Of a DNA stretch of 64,000 bases, positions 10,101 through 17,630 are shown piece by piece. The stretch spans positions 124,001 to 188,000 of the forward strand of contig NZ_BOQP01000028.1 in the NCBI RefSeq assembly GCF_018332715.1, read 5' to 3'. The notes below the pieces were generated by a model. That model worked only from the letters and a program-made list of their open reading frames with translations, was not told the DNA's origin and ran no database searches. Position 1 is the stretch's first letter, and every line of letters starts with the position of its first letter. Source of the DNA: Winogradskya consettensis. Its GTDB lineage: Bacteria; Actinomycetota; Actinomycetes; Mycobacteriales; Micromonosporaceae. Both the position numbers and the translations under genes were made by a program.

Positions 10101-10476
10101 CCGCCCCATCACCGCCCTCGGCACCCATCAACTCACCGTCCGGGAGGCCGCGACGGTGTCCAAGAAGGGTCTGTTCGGCTTCGACAGCGCCAAACTGACC
10201 ACCACGGGTCGTGCCCAGGTCAAGCTACTGGCCTCGCACCTTCGCATCGCGAAGGCCGTGCGCTGCGAGGGCTACACCGACTACGCCGGCCAGGACGCCC
10301 ACGAGCTCACCCTCAGCCGGGGACGCGCGCTCGCCGTCTGCAAAGCCCTCATCCAGTACGGGGCCAAAGTACGCATCGCCACCGTCGGCCATAAAGACGC
10401 CCGGCCGGTCATCATCGGCGGCACCGCCAAATCCCGTACCGCCAACCGCCGCGTCGTCGTCCAGGTCACCTCCTGA
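7183..10476 (+). CDS. Large secreted multidomain protein: lamin-tail, Ig-like, FN3, IPT and OmpA domains
   Basis: A 1097-residue exported protein. A signal peptide (about 1-36) is followed by a lamin-tail domain (about 40-220, beginning PLVISEFRVRGPSGANDEF). A beta domain comes next (about 250-430), then two near-identical Ig-like repeats (about 438-630), an FN3 domain, an IPT/TIG domain (about 745-825), a second FN3 and a C-terminal OmpA-like domain (about 985-1095: FDSAKLTTTGRAQVKLLASHL, RCEGYTDYAGQDAHELTLSRGRA). OmpA-like domains bind peptidoglycan, so the protein probably anchors to the wall and displays binding modules. No strong ribosome site is visible before the ATG. Confidence 0.85.
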   Translation: MKSTLPALLRTTRAATAMALVVGAAVVVPASLAVAVGGSAPLVISEFRVRGPSGANDEFIEIANIDGSPHTVASSGGTGYGVAASDGVTRCTIPDGTVIPGRGHYLCVNSGAYSLAGYPGGSGNATYTTDIPDNAGIALFNNNTGGGSYILANRLDAVGSATEANTLYKEGTGYPALTPFSIDYSFYRSLSTGTISGQNQIDTPTPGIPKDTDNNATDLIFVDTNGTSAGAGQRLGAPGPENLSSPVSGGGLAVSLLNDCVSEDAAPNVARDTTSDPANNSTFGTVTYRRTVTNNTGAPVTLLRLRVADIRTFPAPSTYADLRPRTATGGTVTVDRTSCGGSSSDVPVAATTLQQPPSQPNGGGFNSSLLVTLGSSLAPGASVNVNILAGVQQTGRNGVRFITEALPSAGTGTPALTCAGATIAGMGDNYCNLTPPTISAPSAGAVLTNGTVTVSGTGGTTGATVTATIVGPAPAVTESTCTSSVGSNGTWSCSPSSPLADGSYSVSVKQTDALSHTSPSSASRSFAIDSTAPAAPAVSVPSDGAALSNGAVTVSGDGGENGATVTATIVGPDPAVTQTTCTSPVGPGGSWSCSPLLPLADGSYSVTVKQADAASNVSLGSAPVSFTVDSAAPPAAPTGVSIVAGDQRLAITFTPPTSTGSAPITSYDVSVDGGGTWSALATFAGTGDTRVASLTDLQNGVSYAVQIRAVNSFGAGVPSVPAVGTPVAPVQPPATTPPVITLPPVISAVSPATGTMAGGTTVTVTGTGLGAVRSVRIGAVTLASNDYTVNQAGTTLTFTTPKVDAAGAVSLVVSGDTGNATAVYTYTSPPVDEDVTAPGVPTAVSTTIGNQRMLLFFTPPTFTGGAPITGYQVSFDGGRTWRSAATSEGAGETRFATLEGLQNGVTYRVQIRALNARYPSEASAAATGVPNSPTLPPIVPPAPLVPIPANPDAYRGKVRYTKALYTTFSGALARPITALGTHQLTVREAATVSKKGLFGFDSAKLTTTGRAQVKLLASHLRIAKAVRCEGYTDYAGQDAHELTLSRGRALAVCKALIQYGAKVRIATVGHKDARPVIIGGTAKSRTANRRVVVQVTS
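8497..9070 (+). repeat. Tandem Ig-like module duplication inside the large secreted protein
   Basis: Two consecutive modules of about 285 bp encode nearly the same Ig-like sequence (VTVSG...GATVTATIVGPxPAVT...TCTS...WSCSP...PLADGSYSV). They also share long DNA stretches, so this is a recent internal duplication. Confidence 0.8.
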
Positions 10477-10492
10477 CAACGGGCCGCATCGG

Positions 10493-10530
10493 AAACCCCT
10501 GAACCTGCGACGCAGGTTCAGGGGTTTTCC
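10493..10530. terminator. Bidirectional rho-independent terminator
   Basis: A 15-bp perfect stem (AAACCCCTGAACCTG and its complement) with a 5-nt loop, flanked by A and T runs. It lies between the convergent large-secreted-protein gene and XRE regulator gene and can serve both. Confidence 0.92.
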
Positions 10531-10602
10531 TTTTGGGTGTGAGGCGCGCACCGACTACCTCACGTCCGAGCCGGAGCAGGCGTACACCCCTGCCTGCCCT
10601 GC

Positions 10603-11493
10603 TCAGGGCCGGTCGGTGACCGCCGGGTGCTCGGCTCGGTGGTCCGGGGCCGCCCAGCTGGCCAGCAGCCGCAGCGCATTCGAGGCGGGGCTGCCCGGCT
10701 CCGCGCTGTACGCCGTGAGGGTCAGGCCCGGGTCGGCCGGCATCGGCATGGCCTCGAATCCGAGCTCGAGGCTCCCGACGAGGGGGTGCTGGAAGTGTTT
10801 GGTGCCGGTGTGGTGCAGGCGTACGTCGTGGGCGGCCCACCGGATGCGGAAGTCGTCGCTGCGGGTGGCGAGCTCGCCCACCAGATCGGTCAGCGCCTTG
10901 TCGTACGGGTCGCGGCCGGCTTCGGTGCGCAGCAACGCCACCGTGGTGTTCGCGGCGTCGTTCCAGCCGGGGTAGAACTGTTCGGCCCGCGCGTCGAGGA
11001 AGCAGAACCGGGCGAGGTTGACCGGCCGGCCCGCGGTGTCGAACGCGGGGGAGTAGAGCGCCTCGGCGAGACGGTTGGCGGCGAGGATGTCCAGGCGGCC
11101 GTTGCGGACGAACGCGGGGGCGTCGGTCATCGCGTCGAGCAGGTGCTGGGTGCCGGGGCGTACGTGCGGCTTGGCGGGACGGCGGCGGGTGCGTGCCGTG
11201 GAGCCGGCGGCGCGGGCCAGGTCGTACAGATGGGACCGCTCGGCCTCGTCGAGGCGCAACGCCCGGCACAGCGCGTCGAGGACGCTGTCGGAGACGCCGG
11301 CGAGGTTGCCGCGCTCGAGGCGGGTGTAGTAGTCGGGGCTGACCCCGGCGATCATCGCGACCTCGGCCCTGCGTAGCCCGGCGACCCGGCGGCTGCCGCC
11401 GAAGTCCGGCAGCCCGGCCTGCTCGGGGGTGATCCTGGCTCGGCGGGAGGTCAGGAACTCGCGAATATCGTCCCGGTTGTCCACGCCATCCAC
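10603..11493 (-). CDS. XRE-type regulator with MmyB-like ligand domain
   Basis: A 296-residue regulator. The N-terminal helix-turn-helix spans about residues 10-75 (RRVAGLRRAEVAMIAGVSPDYYTRLERG). The remaining 190 residues match the MmyB-like C-terminal domain that binds small ligands such as fatty acids (AANRLAEALY, NLARFCFLD, DFRIRWAAHDV, GTKHFQHPLVG, LEL). I chose GTG 11493 (VDGVDNRDD); GTG 11484 is nearly as good. It is divergent from the CMD-dehydrogenase-cupin operon at 11630, which it probably controls. Confidence 0.9.
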   Translation of the reverse strand: MDGVDNRDDIREFLTSRRARITPEQAGLPDFGGSRRVAGLRRAEVAMIAGVSPDYYTRLERGNLAGVSDSVLDALCRALRLDEAERSHLYDLARAAGSTARTRRRPAKPHVRPGTQHLLDAMTDAPAFVRNGRLDILAANRLAEALYSPAFDTAGRPVNLARFCFLDARAEQFYPGWNDAANTTVALLRTEAGRDPYDKALTDLVGELATRSDDFRIRWAAHDVRLHHTGTKHFQHPLVGSLELGFEAMPMPADPGLTLTAYSAEPGSPASNALRLLASWAAPDHRAEHPAVTDRP

Positions 11494-11629
11494 GTTACGA
11501 CGTGGCCTGACGGCGAAGGGGGCCCTGTCATTACCCGTTTCGTCAAGCACTCCCTTGCATCCGGTCCGGTCGCTTTCCTGGAAACCGTGATCGCTCACTG
11601 GAGATCAGACGTCGTTGAGGAGACGCACC

Positions 11630-11968
11630 ATGGCTGCTGAGAAGGAACCGTCAGGCGCGCAGAAGATGTTCGGTGACTTCGCACCCGCCCTGGTCGCGTA
11701 CACCGACGACGTGTTGTTCGGGCAGGTCTGGGAACGCCCGGAGCTGTCGAAGCGCGACCGCAGCCTGATCACCGTCGCCGCGCTGCTCACCGCGGGCAAC
11801 ACCGAGCAGCTCACCTTCCACCTCGCGTTCGCCAAGCAGAACGGCCTCACCGAGACCGAGCTCAAGGACGCGATCACCCACCTGGCCTTCTACGCCGGCT
11901 GGCCCAGGGCGATGTCCGCCATGGCCGTCGCCAAACAGGTATTCGGCACCACTTCTGAGGAGAACTGA
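11630..11968 (+). CDS. Carboxymuconolactone decarboxylase (CMD) family protein
   Basis: A 112-residue alpha-helical protein with the CMD/AhpD-like layout: LSKRDRSLITVAALLTAGNTEQL, then HLAFAKQNGLTETELKDAITHLAFYAGWP. The usual CxxC of AhpD is absent, so it is a CMD protein without the disulfide redox pair. ATG 11630 has AGGAG 8 nt upstream. First gene of a three-gene operon; the next start lies 3 nt past its stop. Confidence 0.88.
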   Translation: MAAEKEPSGAQKMFGDFAPALVAYTDDVLFGQVWERPELSKRDRSLITVAALLTAGNTEQLTFHLAFAKQNGLTETELKDAITHLAFYAGWPRAMSAMAVAKQVFGTTSEEN

Positions 11969-11971
11969 AAA

Positions 11972-12994
11972 GTGCGTCAGGCAGTCATGTACGCCCCGGG
12001 CGACGTCCGCGTGGAACAGCGCGACAAGCCCACCCTGCAGCACCCGACCGACGCGATCATCAAGGTGTCCGCCGCCTGCGTGTGCGGCTCCGACCTGTGG
12101 CCGTACCGCGGCATTCAGAAGGTCGACGAACCCACCCCGATGGGCCACGAGTACGTCGGCATCGTCGAAGAAGTCGGAACCGAGGTCACCACGATCCGGC
12201 CCGGGCAGTTCGTGGTCGGCTCGTTCATGGCCTCCGACAACACGTGTGAGATCTGCCTGGACGGCTATCAGAGCCGGTGCATCCACGTCGAACCGGTCGG
12301 CGCAGGCGGCGCTCAGGCGGAGTATCTGCGCGTTCCCCTGGCCGACGGCACCCTGGTGGCGACCCCGTCGCTGCCCGACGAGGACCTGATCCCGTCGCTG
12401 CTGGCGGCCTCCGACGTGCTCGGCACCGGCTGGTTCGGGGCGGTCGCCGCCGAGGTGGGCCCGGGCAAGACCGTCGTGGTCGTCGGTGACGGTGCAGTCG
12501 GCCTGCTCGCCGTCCTCGCCGCCAAGCAGCTCGGCGCCGAGCGGATCATCGCGATGAGCCGCCACGCCGACCGGCAGAAGCTGGCCCTGGAGTACGGCGC
12601 GACCGACATCGTCACCGAACGCGGCGACGAGGGCGTCGCGAAGATCAAGGAGATGACCGGTGGGTACGGCGCGCACTCGGTGATCGAGGCGGTCGGCACG
12701 CAGGAGTCGATGATGCAGGCCATCCGGTGCACCCGGCCCGGCGGGCACGTCGGCTACGTCGGTGTCGCACACGAAGTCGAGCTGCCCGGTCTGGAACTCT
12801 TCTTCGCCGAGGTGCACCTGCTGGGCGGCCCCGCCCCCGTGCGCCGGTTCCTGCCCGAACTGATCGACCTGATCCTGCGGCGCGAGATCGACCCGGGCAA
12901 GGTCTTCGACCTCGAACTGTCACTGGACGACGCCGCGCAGGGATACACCGCGATGGACGAGCGGCGCGCCGTCAAAGCCCTGCTGCGTCCCTGA
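11972..12994 (+). CDS. Zinc-dependent alcohol dehydrogenase (MDR superfamily)
   Basis: A 340-residue medium-chain dehydrogenase. Catalytic zinc ligands are visible in CVCGSDLWPY and MGHEYVG. A structural-zinc-like loop (CEICLDGYQSRC) follows, and the NAD(P)-binding glycine motif is VVVGDGAVGLLAV. It is close to the threonine-dehydrogenase/sorbitol-dehydrogenase-like branch. The start is GTG 11972. Its place between CMD and cupin genes suggests it works on a small carbonyl or quinone substrate, but the substrate cannot be named. Confidence 0.9.
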   Translation: MRQAVMYAPGDVRVEQRDKPTLQHPTDAIIKVSAACVCGSDLWPYRGIQKVDEPTPMGHEYVGIVEEVGTEVTTIRPGQFVVGSFMASDNTCEICLDGYQSRCIHVEPVGAGGAQAEYLRVPLADGTLVATPSLPDEDLIPSLLAASDVLGTGWFGAVAAEVGPGKTVVVVGDGAVGLLAVLAAKQLGAERIIAMSRHADRQKLALEYGATDIVTERGDEGVAKIKEMTGGYGAHSVIEAVGTQESMMQAIRCTRPGGHVGYVGVAHEVELPGLELFFAEVHLLGGPAPVRRFLPELIDLILRREIDPGKVFDLELSLDDAAQGYTAMDERRAVKALLRP

Positions 12995-13012
12995 CATCAC
13001 CAGGAGATCCTG

Positions 13013-13423
13013 ATGGAACTCAAGCACGTCAACGCCACCGTCAAGACGACCGCCACCGCATTCACCGGCGACGTCTACATGACCCCGATCGTGAACGGCA
13101 CCGGCCCGTCACGGATGACCGTCGCCCTCGTGCGCTTCACGCCCGGCGCCCGCACCAACTGGCACTCCCATGCCGTGGGGCAGACCCTGCACGTCACCGA
13201 GGGCGTCGCCCTGGTCGGCACGCGCGACGGCACCGTCGTACGCGCTCGCGCCGGTGACACCGTCATCTGCCCGCCCGGCGAGGACCATTGGCACGGCGCC
13301 ACCGAGGACACCTTCATGAGCCACCTCGCCATGCTCGAGGCCGAGCCCGCCGGCGGTGACCCCACCACCTGGCTCGAACCGGTCACCGATGAGCAGTACA
13401 AGACCCCCCACCAGGCCATCTGA
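13013..13423 (+). CDS. Cupin domain protein
   Basis: A 136-residue single-cupin protein. Cupin motif 1 is GARTNWHSHAVGQTLHVTEG with two metal-binding histidines, and motif 2 is AGDTVICPPGEDHWHGA. It follows the dehydrogenase gene by 18 nt with CAGGAGA as ribosome site. It is the last gene of the operon started at 11630. CMD plus cupin next to a dehydrogenase is a common arrangement for small-molecule detoxification; the exact substrate is unknown. Confidence 0.88.
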   Translation: MELKHVNATVKTTATAFTGDVYMTPIVNGTGPSRMTVALVRFTPGARTNWHSHAVGQTLHVTEGVALVGTRDGTVVRARAGDTVICPPGEDHWHGATEDTFMSHLAMLEAEPAGGDPTTWLEPVTDEQYKTPHQAI

Positions 13424-13440
13424 GTCCGCGGAGCCGGGGT

Positions 13441-13499
13441 TCAGCGTGCCGGGGCGGGGCGGGCCAGGACTTCGTTGAGGATGAGGTCGACTGTGCCGA
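13441..13499 (-). pseudogene. C-terminal remnant of a minus-strand gene
   Basis: The last 19-20 codons before a stop read VVGTVDLILNEVLARPAPAR, which looks like the end of a helical regulator (TetR-like). The frame upstream is occupied by a response-regulator fragment on the other strand, so the rest of this gene is missing. Confidence 0.4.
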
Positions 13500-13760
13500 C
13501 GACGGGTCGCCGCGGGGGAGCGGGTGATCGACCCGGAACTGATCGCGGTCGCACTGGAGACCGGCAGCAGCCCGCTGACACCGCGGGAGACCGACGTGCT
13601 GCGCGCCGCCGGGCTCGGTATCTCGACCGACGAGATCGCGGCAGTGCTGTCACTGTCGCGGGCGACGGTCCGTAACTACCTCTCCAACGCCATCACCAAG
13701 GTCAACGCCCGCAACCGCATCGACGCGATCCGCATCTGCCGCGACGCCGGCTGGCTCTGA
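13500..13760 (+). pseudogene. Truncated NarL/LuxR-type response regulator (HTH part only)
   Basis: The reading frame gives RRVAAGERVIDPEL, then SSPLTPRETDVLRAAGLGISTDEIAAVLSLSRATVRNYLSNAITKVNARNRIDAIRI, which is the linker and LuxR-type DNA-binding domain of a NarL-family response regulator. The receiver domain is absent: a TGA closes the frame at 13482-13484. A short protein could still start at GTG 13524 (78 residues), but the linker homology upstream of that codon shows the gene was once longer. Confidence 0.75.
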
Positions 13761-13778
13761 CCAATATCGTCGTGCCCG

Positions 13779-14174
13779 TCAGGCGGTTTCGGGGAAGGCG
13801 TCCGGATTGAGCTCGCGGATCTGCGCGACGTGCTCCTCGGCCCAGGAACGCAGCATCGCCAGCGGCTCGTTCAGGGAGAGCCCCAGCGGGCTCAACCGGT
13901 AGTGGACCCGCGGCGGCACGGAATCCTCGACCCGCCGCTCGACGAGCTGGTCACGGACCAGACCTTTGAGCGTCGTCGAGAGCATCTTGTGGGAGACACC
14001 CGGCATGCCCCGGTTCAGTTCCGCGAAGCCTCGCTCCCCGGGGTGGCTCTCCGCCAGCAGCGTGATGACCATGGAGACCCATTTACCGCCGACGCGGTCC
14101 ATCAGTATCCGGGTCGGACAGCCGGCTGAGAACAGGTTGCCTCGCTCCGACCGGGCCGTGGAGGTGGTTACCAC
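13779..14174 (-). CDS. HxlR family transcriptional regulator
   Basis: A 131-residue winged-helix regulator with the HxlR pattern: CPTRILMDRVGGKWVSMVITLL, RFAELNRGMPGVSHKMLSTTLK-type recognition helix, then RVEDSVPPRVHYRLSPLGLSL. The conserved N-terminal Cys may sense electrophiles or oxidants. The GTG start at 14174 lies within a GGTGG TTA CCACC palindrome. It is divergent from the NAD(P)-binding protein gene at 14280, its probable target. Confidence 0.92.
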   Translation of the reverse strand: MVTTSTARSERGNLFSAGCPTRILMDRVGGKWVSMVITLLAESHPGERGFAELNRGMPGVSHKMLSTTLKGLVRDQLVERRVEDSVPPRVHYRLSPLGLSLNEPLAMLRSWAEEHVAQIRELNPDAFPETA

Positions 14175-14230
14175 CCCGTACCCCCCTTCCGTAGAAGTGC
14201 GTTCTTACGCCCCGCTCCTGTCGATCCTAC

Positions 14231-14245
14231 GGTTACCAGGTAACC
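14231..14245. promoter_or_regulatory. HxlR operator candidate
   Basis: GGTTACC A GGTAACC is a perfect 7-bp inverted repeat in the short divergent region between the HxlR gene and the NmrA-like gene. The related palindrome GGTGG TTA CCACC at 14163-14175 could be a second site for autoregulation. Confidence 0.75.
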
Positions 14246-14279
14246 AATGTTTACCGACCGCGGGACGAGAGGCACAACC

Positions 14280-15134
14280 ATGAGCATCGCCATCATCGGC
14301 GCCACGGGACGGCTCGGTGGCCACGCCGTCAACGCACTGCTGGCCAGGGGAACGAGCGCACGCGACATCCTCGCCCTCGGGCGTAACGAAGAACGGCTTG
14401 CCGAGCTGGGCGACCTCGGCCTGCGCACGGCAACCGTCGACCTGGACGACGTGGAGGCGACCACCGCCGTGCTGGCCGGTGTCGAGCGCCTGGTCCTCAT
14501 CTCGATCGGCGGCATGACCGGAGGCGTCACACCACGCACCAACGCGGTCGCCGCCGCCGAGGCCGCAGGGGTGCGTCACCTCGTGTACACGTCCGTCCTT
14601 CAGGCACCCACGACGCGCCTGGGCATCGCCGCCGACCACCGGGCGACGGAGAAGGTCATCACCGGCTCCGGCATCCCGGCCACATTCCTGCGCAACGGCT
14701 GGTACACCGAGAACCTGCGCCCGGACTTCGACAGCGCCCGCAAGCGGGGCGTCATCGCGAACAGCATCGGCGACGGACGCATCGCCTCCGCACCGTGCCG
14801 CGACTACGGCGAAGCCATCGCCGCGGTCCTGACTACCCCCGGGCACGAAGGCCGCGCGTACGAGCTGTCCGGCGACACCGCCTGGTCGTTCCCCGAATTC
14901 GCCGAAGCCGCCTCGGACGTCCTCGGCAGCCCCGTGCGTTACGACGTCCTCACCAGAGAACAGGAACTCGAACACCTCATCGCATCGGGCCTCGACGAGC
15001 CCACCGCCGACCTCTTCAACAGCTCCTACGCCGACATCCGCAACGGCGCCATGTCCCTCACCAACGGCGACCTGGCCACACTGATCGGGCATACAACCCA
15101 ACCGCTGGCGGACACCATGCGGACCTGGCACTGA
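14280..15134 (+). CDS. NmrA-like / quinone oxidoreductase-type NAD(P)-binding protein
   Basis: A 284-residue atypical short-chain dehydrogenase. The N-terminus carries IAIIGATGRLGGHAV (GxxGxxG); the middle has VRHLVYTSVLQAP and ATFLRNGWYTENL, as in NAD(P)H:quinone oxidoreductase type 2 (QorB/YtfG) and NmrA-like proteins. Such proteins act in the cytosol as quinone reductases or redox sensors. The ATG at 14280 fits the family N-terminus. HxlR regulators beside such genes commonly respond to quinones or aldehydes, which suits the predicted role. Confidence 0.88.
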   Translation: MSIAIIGATGRLGGHAVNALLARGTSARDILALGRNEERLAELGDLGLRTATVDLDDVEATTAVLAGVERLVLISIGGMTGGVTPRTNAVAAAEAAGVRHLVYTSVLQAPTTRLGIAADHRATEKVITGSGIPATFLRNGWYTENLRPDFDSARKRGVIANSIGDGRIASAPCRDYGEAIAAVLTTPGHEGRAYELSGDTAWSFPEFAEAASDVLGSPVRYDVLTREQELEHLIASGLDEPTADLFNSSYADIRNGAMSLTNGDLATLIGHTTQPLADTMRTWH

Positions 15135-15332
15135 CATCCGGGACTGTTGAACGAACGGCTCTGTCTCACTTGCGGTGTTGACGGAAAGTGATCGCCTTCG
15201 TTGTAATCGCATGAGCGATATCGATGTGCTGGTGAACCCCTAAAGCTCTGTGTAGGCGTAAGCACGCTTTCCGTCACCTTGAGGTGAACCCCTCGGCGGT
15301 ATCCGTTCATTACAGCGGAAGGATGTAGCCGC

Positions 15333-16037
15333 TCAGCCTTGCATTAGCGCGGTCAGGTTTTGCAGGCTGCTGATCAGCGCGCCGGTGTAGCCGAAGATGC
15401 GTGCACACCACTTCGCGACCGCCGAGATGATTTGTGCGGTGACCACCGGAATGGTCACGATTGCGAGCGCCTCTGCGGCCCACACGATCACCCGCGCCAC
15501 CAGGTCGCAGATCAGATCACGGACGATGTCGCGGGTGAACTGAACCAGGTTTCCCGCAGCCTGGGTGGCCGCTGACATGGTGTCGGCCAATACCGCCAGG
15601 GCGCCGAGACCATCTACGTTGTTGGTCATCATCGACTGGTACGAATCGGCGGCGCTCCCGCCCCAGTCGGGAAGGTCGGCAGCGAGGTGCGACTGGAGGT
15701 CCTCGGCCATAGCTTGGAGCGAACCGGCCATGTTGGCCCACGTCTGCGCATGCGCCGTGACCTTGTCGGGGATTCCTGCCAGCTTGTCGAGCAGCTCACG
15801 CAGCGGTTCGAAATGCTCCATCACCCAGCCCAGCCCGTTGGCGAGCAGAGCGCTGAACGGGTCGATGACGGTCGCGGCGGCATCACCGACCAGCGAGCCG
15901 CCTGCCAGGACGCCGTCTACCCAGCTCCCGCTCTCCACGGACTGGTGGAGGCCCTGAAAGCCGTCGGCGAGCGAGATACCGGTGTACGCGGTCCGGGTGG
16001 TCGTTGACGTGGCCACCAGGGAGGAATTCGACACCAT
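15333..16037 (-). CDS. WXG100/PPE-like ESX-associated helical protein
   Basis: A 234-residue protein with a WxG-like turn in DLPDWGGSAADSYQSMM between long helices, followed by a hydrophobic region (about 175-225) that may insert in membranes. This is the layout of type VII (ESX) secretion-associated proteins in actinomycetes. It ends a run of five minus-strand genes and starts 2 nt after the EspC-like stop. Export by an ESX system is inference; no ESX ATPase genes are in the window. Confidence 0.7.
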   Translation of the reverse strand: MVSNSSLVATSTTTRTAYTGISLADGFQGLHQSVESGSWVDGVLAGGSLVGDAAATVIDPFSALLANGLGWVMEHFEPLRELLDKLAGIPDKVTAHAQTWANMAGSLQAMAEDLQSHLAADLPDWGGSAADSYQSMMTNNVDGLGALAVLADTMSAATQAAGNLVQFTRDIVRDLICDLVARVIVWAAEALAIVTIPVVTAQIISAVAKWCARIFGYTGALISSLQNLTALMQG

Positions 16038-16039
16038 AG

Positions 16040-16372
16040 TCAGCCCAGCCCGCCAGCGGCGCGGATCCCGCTCTGCGCATTGCCGTCGGCGGCGTCGTAG
16101 TCGCGGCCGGTTGCGTCGAGTGCCTCAGCCAGTAGCTCAAGGTTCTCTTCCACGTACGTGTAGAGCTGGTCCTGACCGTTGTGCCTGCGCTCCAGGATCG
16201 CCGAGATCCACCCGCACAACAGACCGTATGCCGCGTCGTCTTGGGAGATTGCGCTGCTGGCACCCTTGATCGCCGTGAGCTGATCGCGTACCGCGCGGAC
16301 GTTGGCGGCATGCCGCAATAGCTGAGAGGAGTCAACTTGGAAGGCGTCCGACATGTCAGTGTCTCGGCCCAT
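16040..16372 (-). CDS. EspC-like type VII secretion-associated protein
   Basis: A 110-residue protein. The part MSDAFQVDSSQLLRHAANVR with a later YVEENLELLAEALDATGRDY is the pattern of the ESX/EspC family: two helices with a YxxxD/E-type C-terminal secretion signal (YTYVEENLE). ATG 16372 has GAGGA 8 nt upstream; ATG 16354, immediately after the previous stop, is an alternative and matches the family N-terminus better. Probably secreted with, or a partner of, the neighbouring helical protein. Confidence 0.72.
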   Translation of the reverse strand: MGRDTDMSDAFQVDSSQLLRHAANVRAVRDQLTAIKGASSAISQDDAAYGLLCGWISAILERRHNGQDQLYTYVEENLELLAEALDATGRDYDAADGNAQSGIRAAGGLG

Positions 16373-16796
16373 CAGGGTCGTCCTCATCAGCCCGTCGGTT
16401 GTCGTCCGGTTGCTCCAGCGCGTCGCGCATCCGGTCGGCGGTGGTACGCGCCGAGAGCGAATCGGGCCCCATTGTTTCGACCGCGATATCATGCGCCCGG
16501 TCGGCGGCCTCGGTCCGCGCCTCGCGCAGCGCGCTCATCACCGCTCTTGCCACAGTCGCCGGCTCGAAATGGTGGATGCGGTCAGTGAGCTCCAGGTCGA
16601 CCAGCACTCCTGCAGAATCGATGGTGACCCCGGCCAGGCCGTTCCGGTCCCGTGCCGTGACGCGTAGCCGCCCCATCTGTTCGCTCATGATGGCCGCCTG
16701 TGTCGCTGTCCGGTCGACATTCTCCTGCCACGAGCGCAGGTACTCGCGGGAGGCGTCAGGATCCAAGAACGCCTGAGTGTCGGAAACATCGGGCAT
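16356..16796 (-). CDS. YbaB/EbfC family protein
   Basis: A 146-residue protein. Residues about 15-110 show the YbaB fold pattern (MSEQMGRLRVTARDRNGLAGVTIDSAGVLVDLEL ... ATVARAVMSALREARTEAADRA). In actinomycete ESX clusters, YbaB-like proteins commonly accompany WXG100 and EspC genes. The start at ATG 16796 is preferred because a TACACT box lies 7 nt upstream (leaderless). A GTG at 16832 overlapping the upstream stop (GTGA) would extend it. The acidic Asp-rich tail overlaps the next gene. Confidence 0.75.
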   Translation of the reverse strand: MPDVSDTQAFLDPDASREYLRSWQENVDRTATQAAIMSEQMGRLRVTARDRNGLAGVTIDSAGVLVDLELTDRIHHFEPATVARAVMSALREARTEAADRAHDIAVETMGPDSLSARTTADRMRDALEQPDDNRRADEDDPDGPRH

Positions 16797-16828
16797 GAGC
16801 CGGAGTGTAACAACGACCGATACCATGT

Positions 16829-17623
16829 TCACGTCGTAAGAACGACCACTCGTGCGTCGACGTTGACGATGTGTCCGTCGCCGAGGGTAGCCACTGGCTC
16901 GTCCCAGTGCATGTGACCGCAGAGCGTCAGAGCTGGCGCTCGTCGTTCCAGCGTGGTGCGCAGGGAGGCTCGACCGAGTTGGCCCGCCCGATCTCCGGTT
17001 GGTCCCTCGTGCAGGAGCAGCACATCCGGGGGTGGTGTGGTGAGCTTCCCGAGGAGAGTCAGGAAATCTCGCTCTGTACGCCGCAGTGCACGACCGGGGT
17101 CGCCGACGATTCCTGAGATCCCCGCGACTGTGATGCCCCCGAAGCTGCGACGCGCACCGTCAAGCAGCGCTATGTCCGAGCCGAGCTCCGCCACTTGCTC
17201 CGCGTTCACCTCGTCGTGGTTTCCTGCTACCCCCGCCACCATGGAGCATCCCGCTGCGGCGAAGGCGAGCCACACGTCGAAGACCGTGCCGGAAGCGCCG
17301 CGCCGGTCGGCGCCGGGCGCCGAAAACAGGTCGCCGGTGATGAGGACGCCGACGCGGTCGGGTTCCGGTAACAGCCCGCTCTCTGCCCAGACTGCCAGGT
17401 AGTCAGCGATCGCGATGCCGAGGAGTCCCGCGTCTCCGCCCAGCGGCGGTGAGGCTATGCCTTGCAGGTCTCCCGTCGCGAGGACGGCATCGCATCCGGC
17501 CGGGAGCTTGTCGACCCTCAGGCGCTCAACGGTGAGGTGGACGTTCTGGGGGAAGCTGCCGGGGCCTGCCGCCCGGTAGGGAACCGTCGCCAGTCGCTCG
17601 GGTCGGGTGTCGACCAGTCGCAT
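16829..17623 (-). CDS. Calcineurin-like metallophosphoesterase
   Basis: A 264-residue enzyme with metallophosphoesterase motifs in order: ATGDLQG, LITGDLFSAPG, GVAGNHDEVNAEQ (GNHD) and LCGHMHWDEPV (GHxH). Such enzymes use two metals to cleave phosphomono- or diesters; the substrate is unknown. The ATG at 17623 follows the stop of the immunity-like gene by 7 nt, so they are likely cotranscribed. Confidence 0.87.
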   Translation of the reverse strand: MRLVDTRPERLATVPYRAAGPGSFPQNVHLTVERLRVDKLPAGCDAVLATGDLQGIASPPLGGDAGLLGIAIADYLAVWAESGLLPEPDRVGVLITGDLFSAPGADRRGASGTVFDVWLAFAAAGCSMVAGVAGNHDEVNAEQVAELGSDIALLDGARRSFGGITVAGISGIVGDPGRALRRTERDFLTLLGKLTTPPPDVLLLHEGPTGDRAGQLGRASLRTTLERRAPALTLCGHMHWDEPVATLGDGHIVNVDARVVVLTT

Positions 17624-17630
17624 CGGTTCG

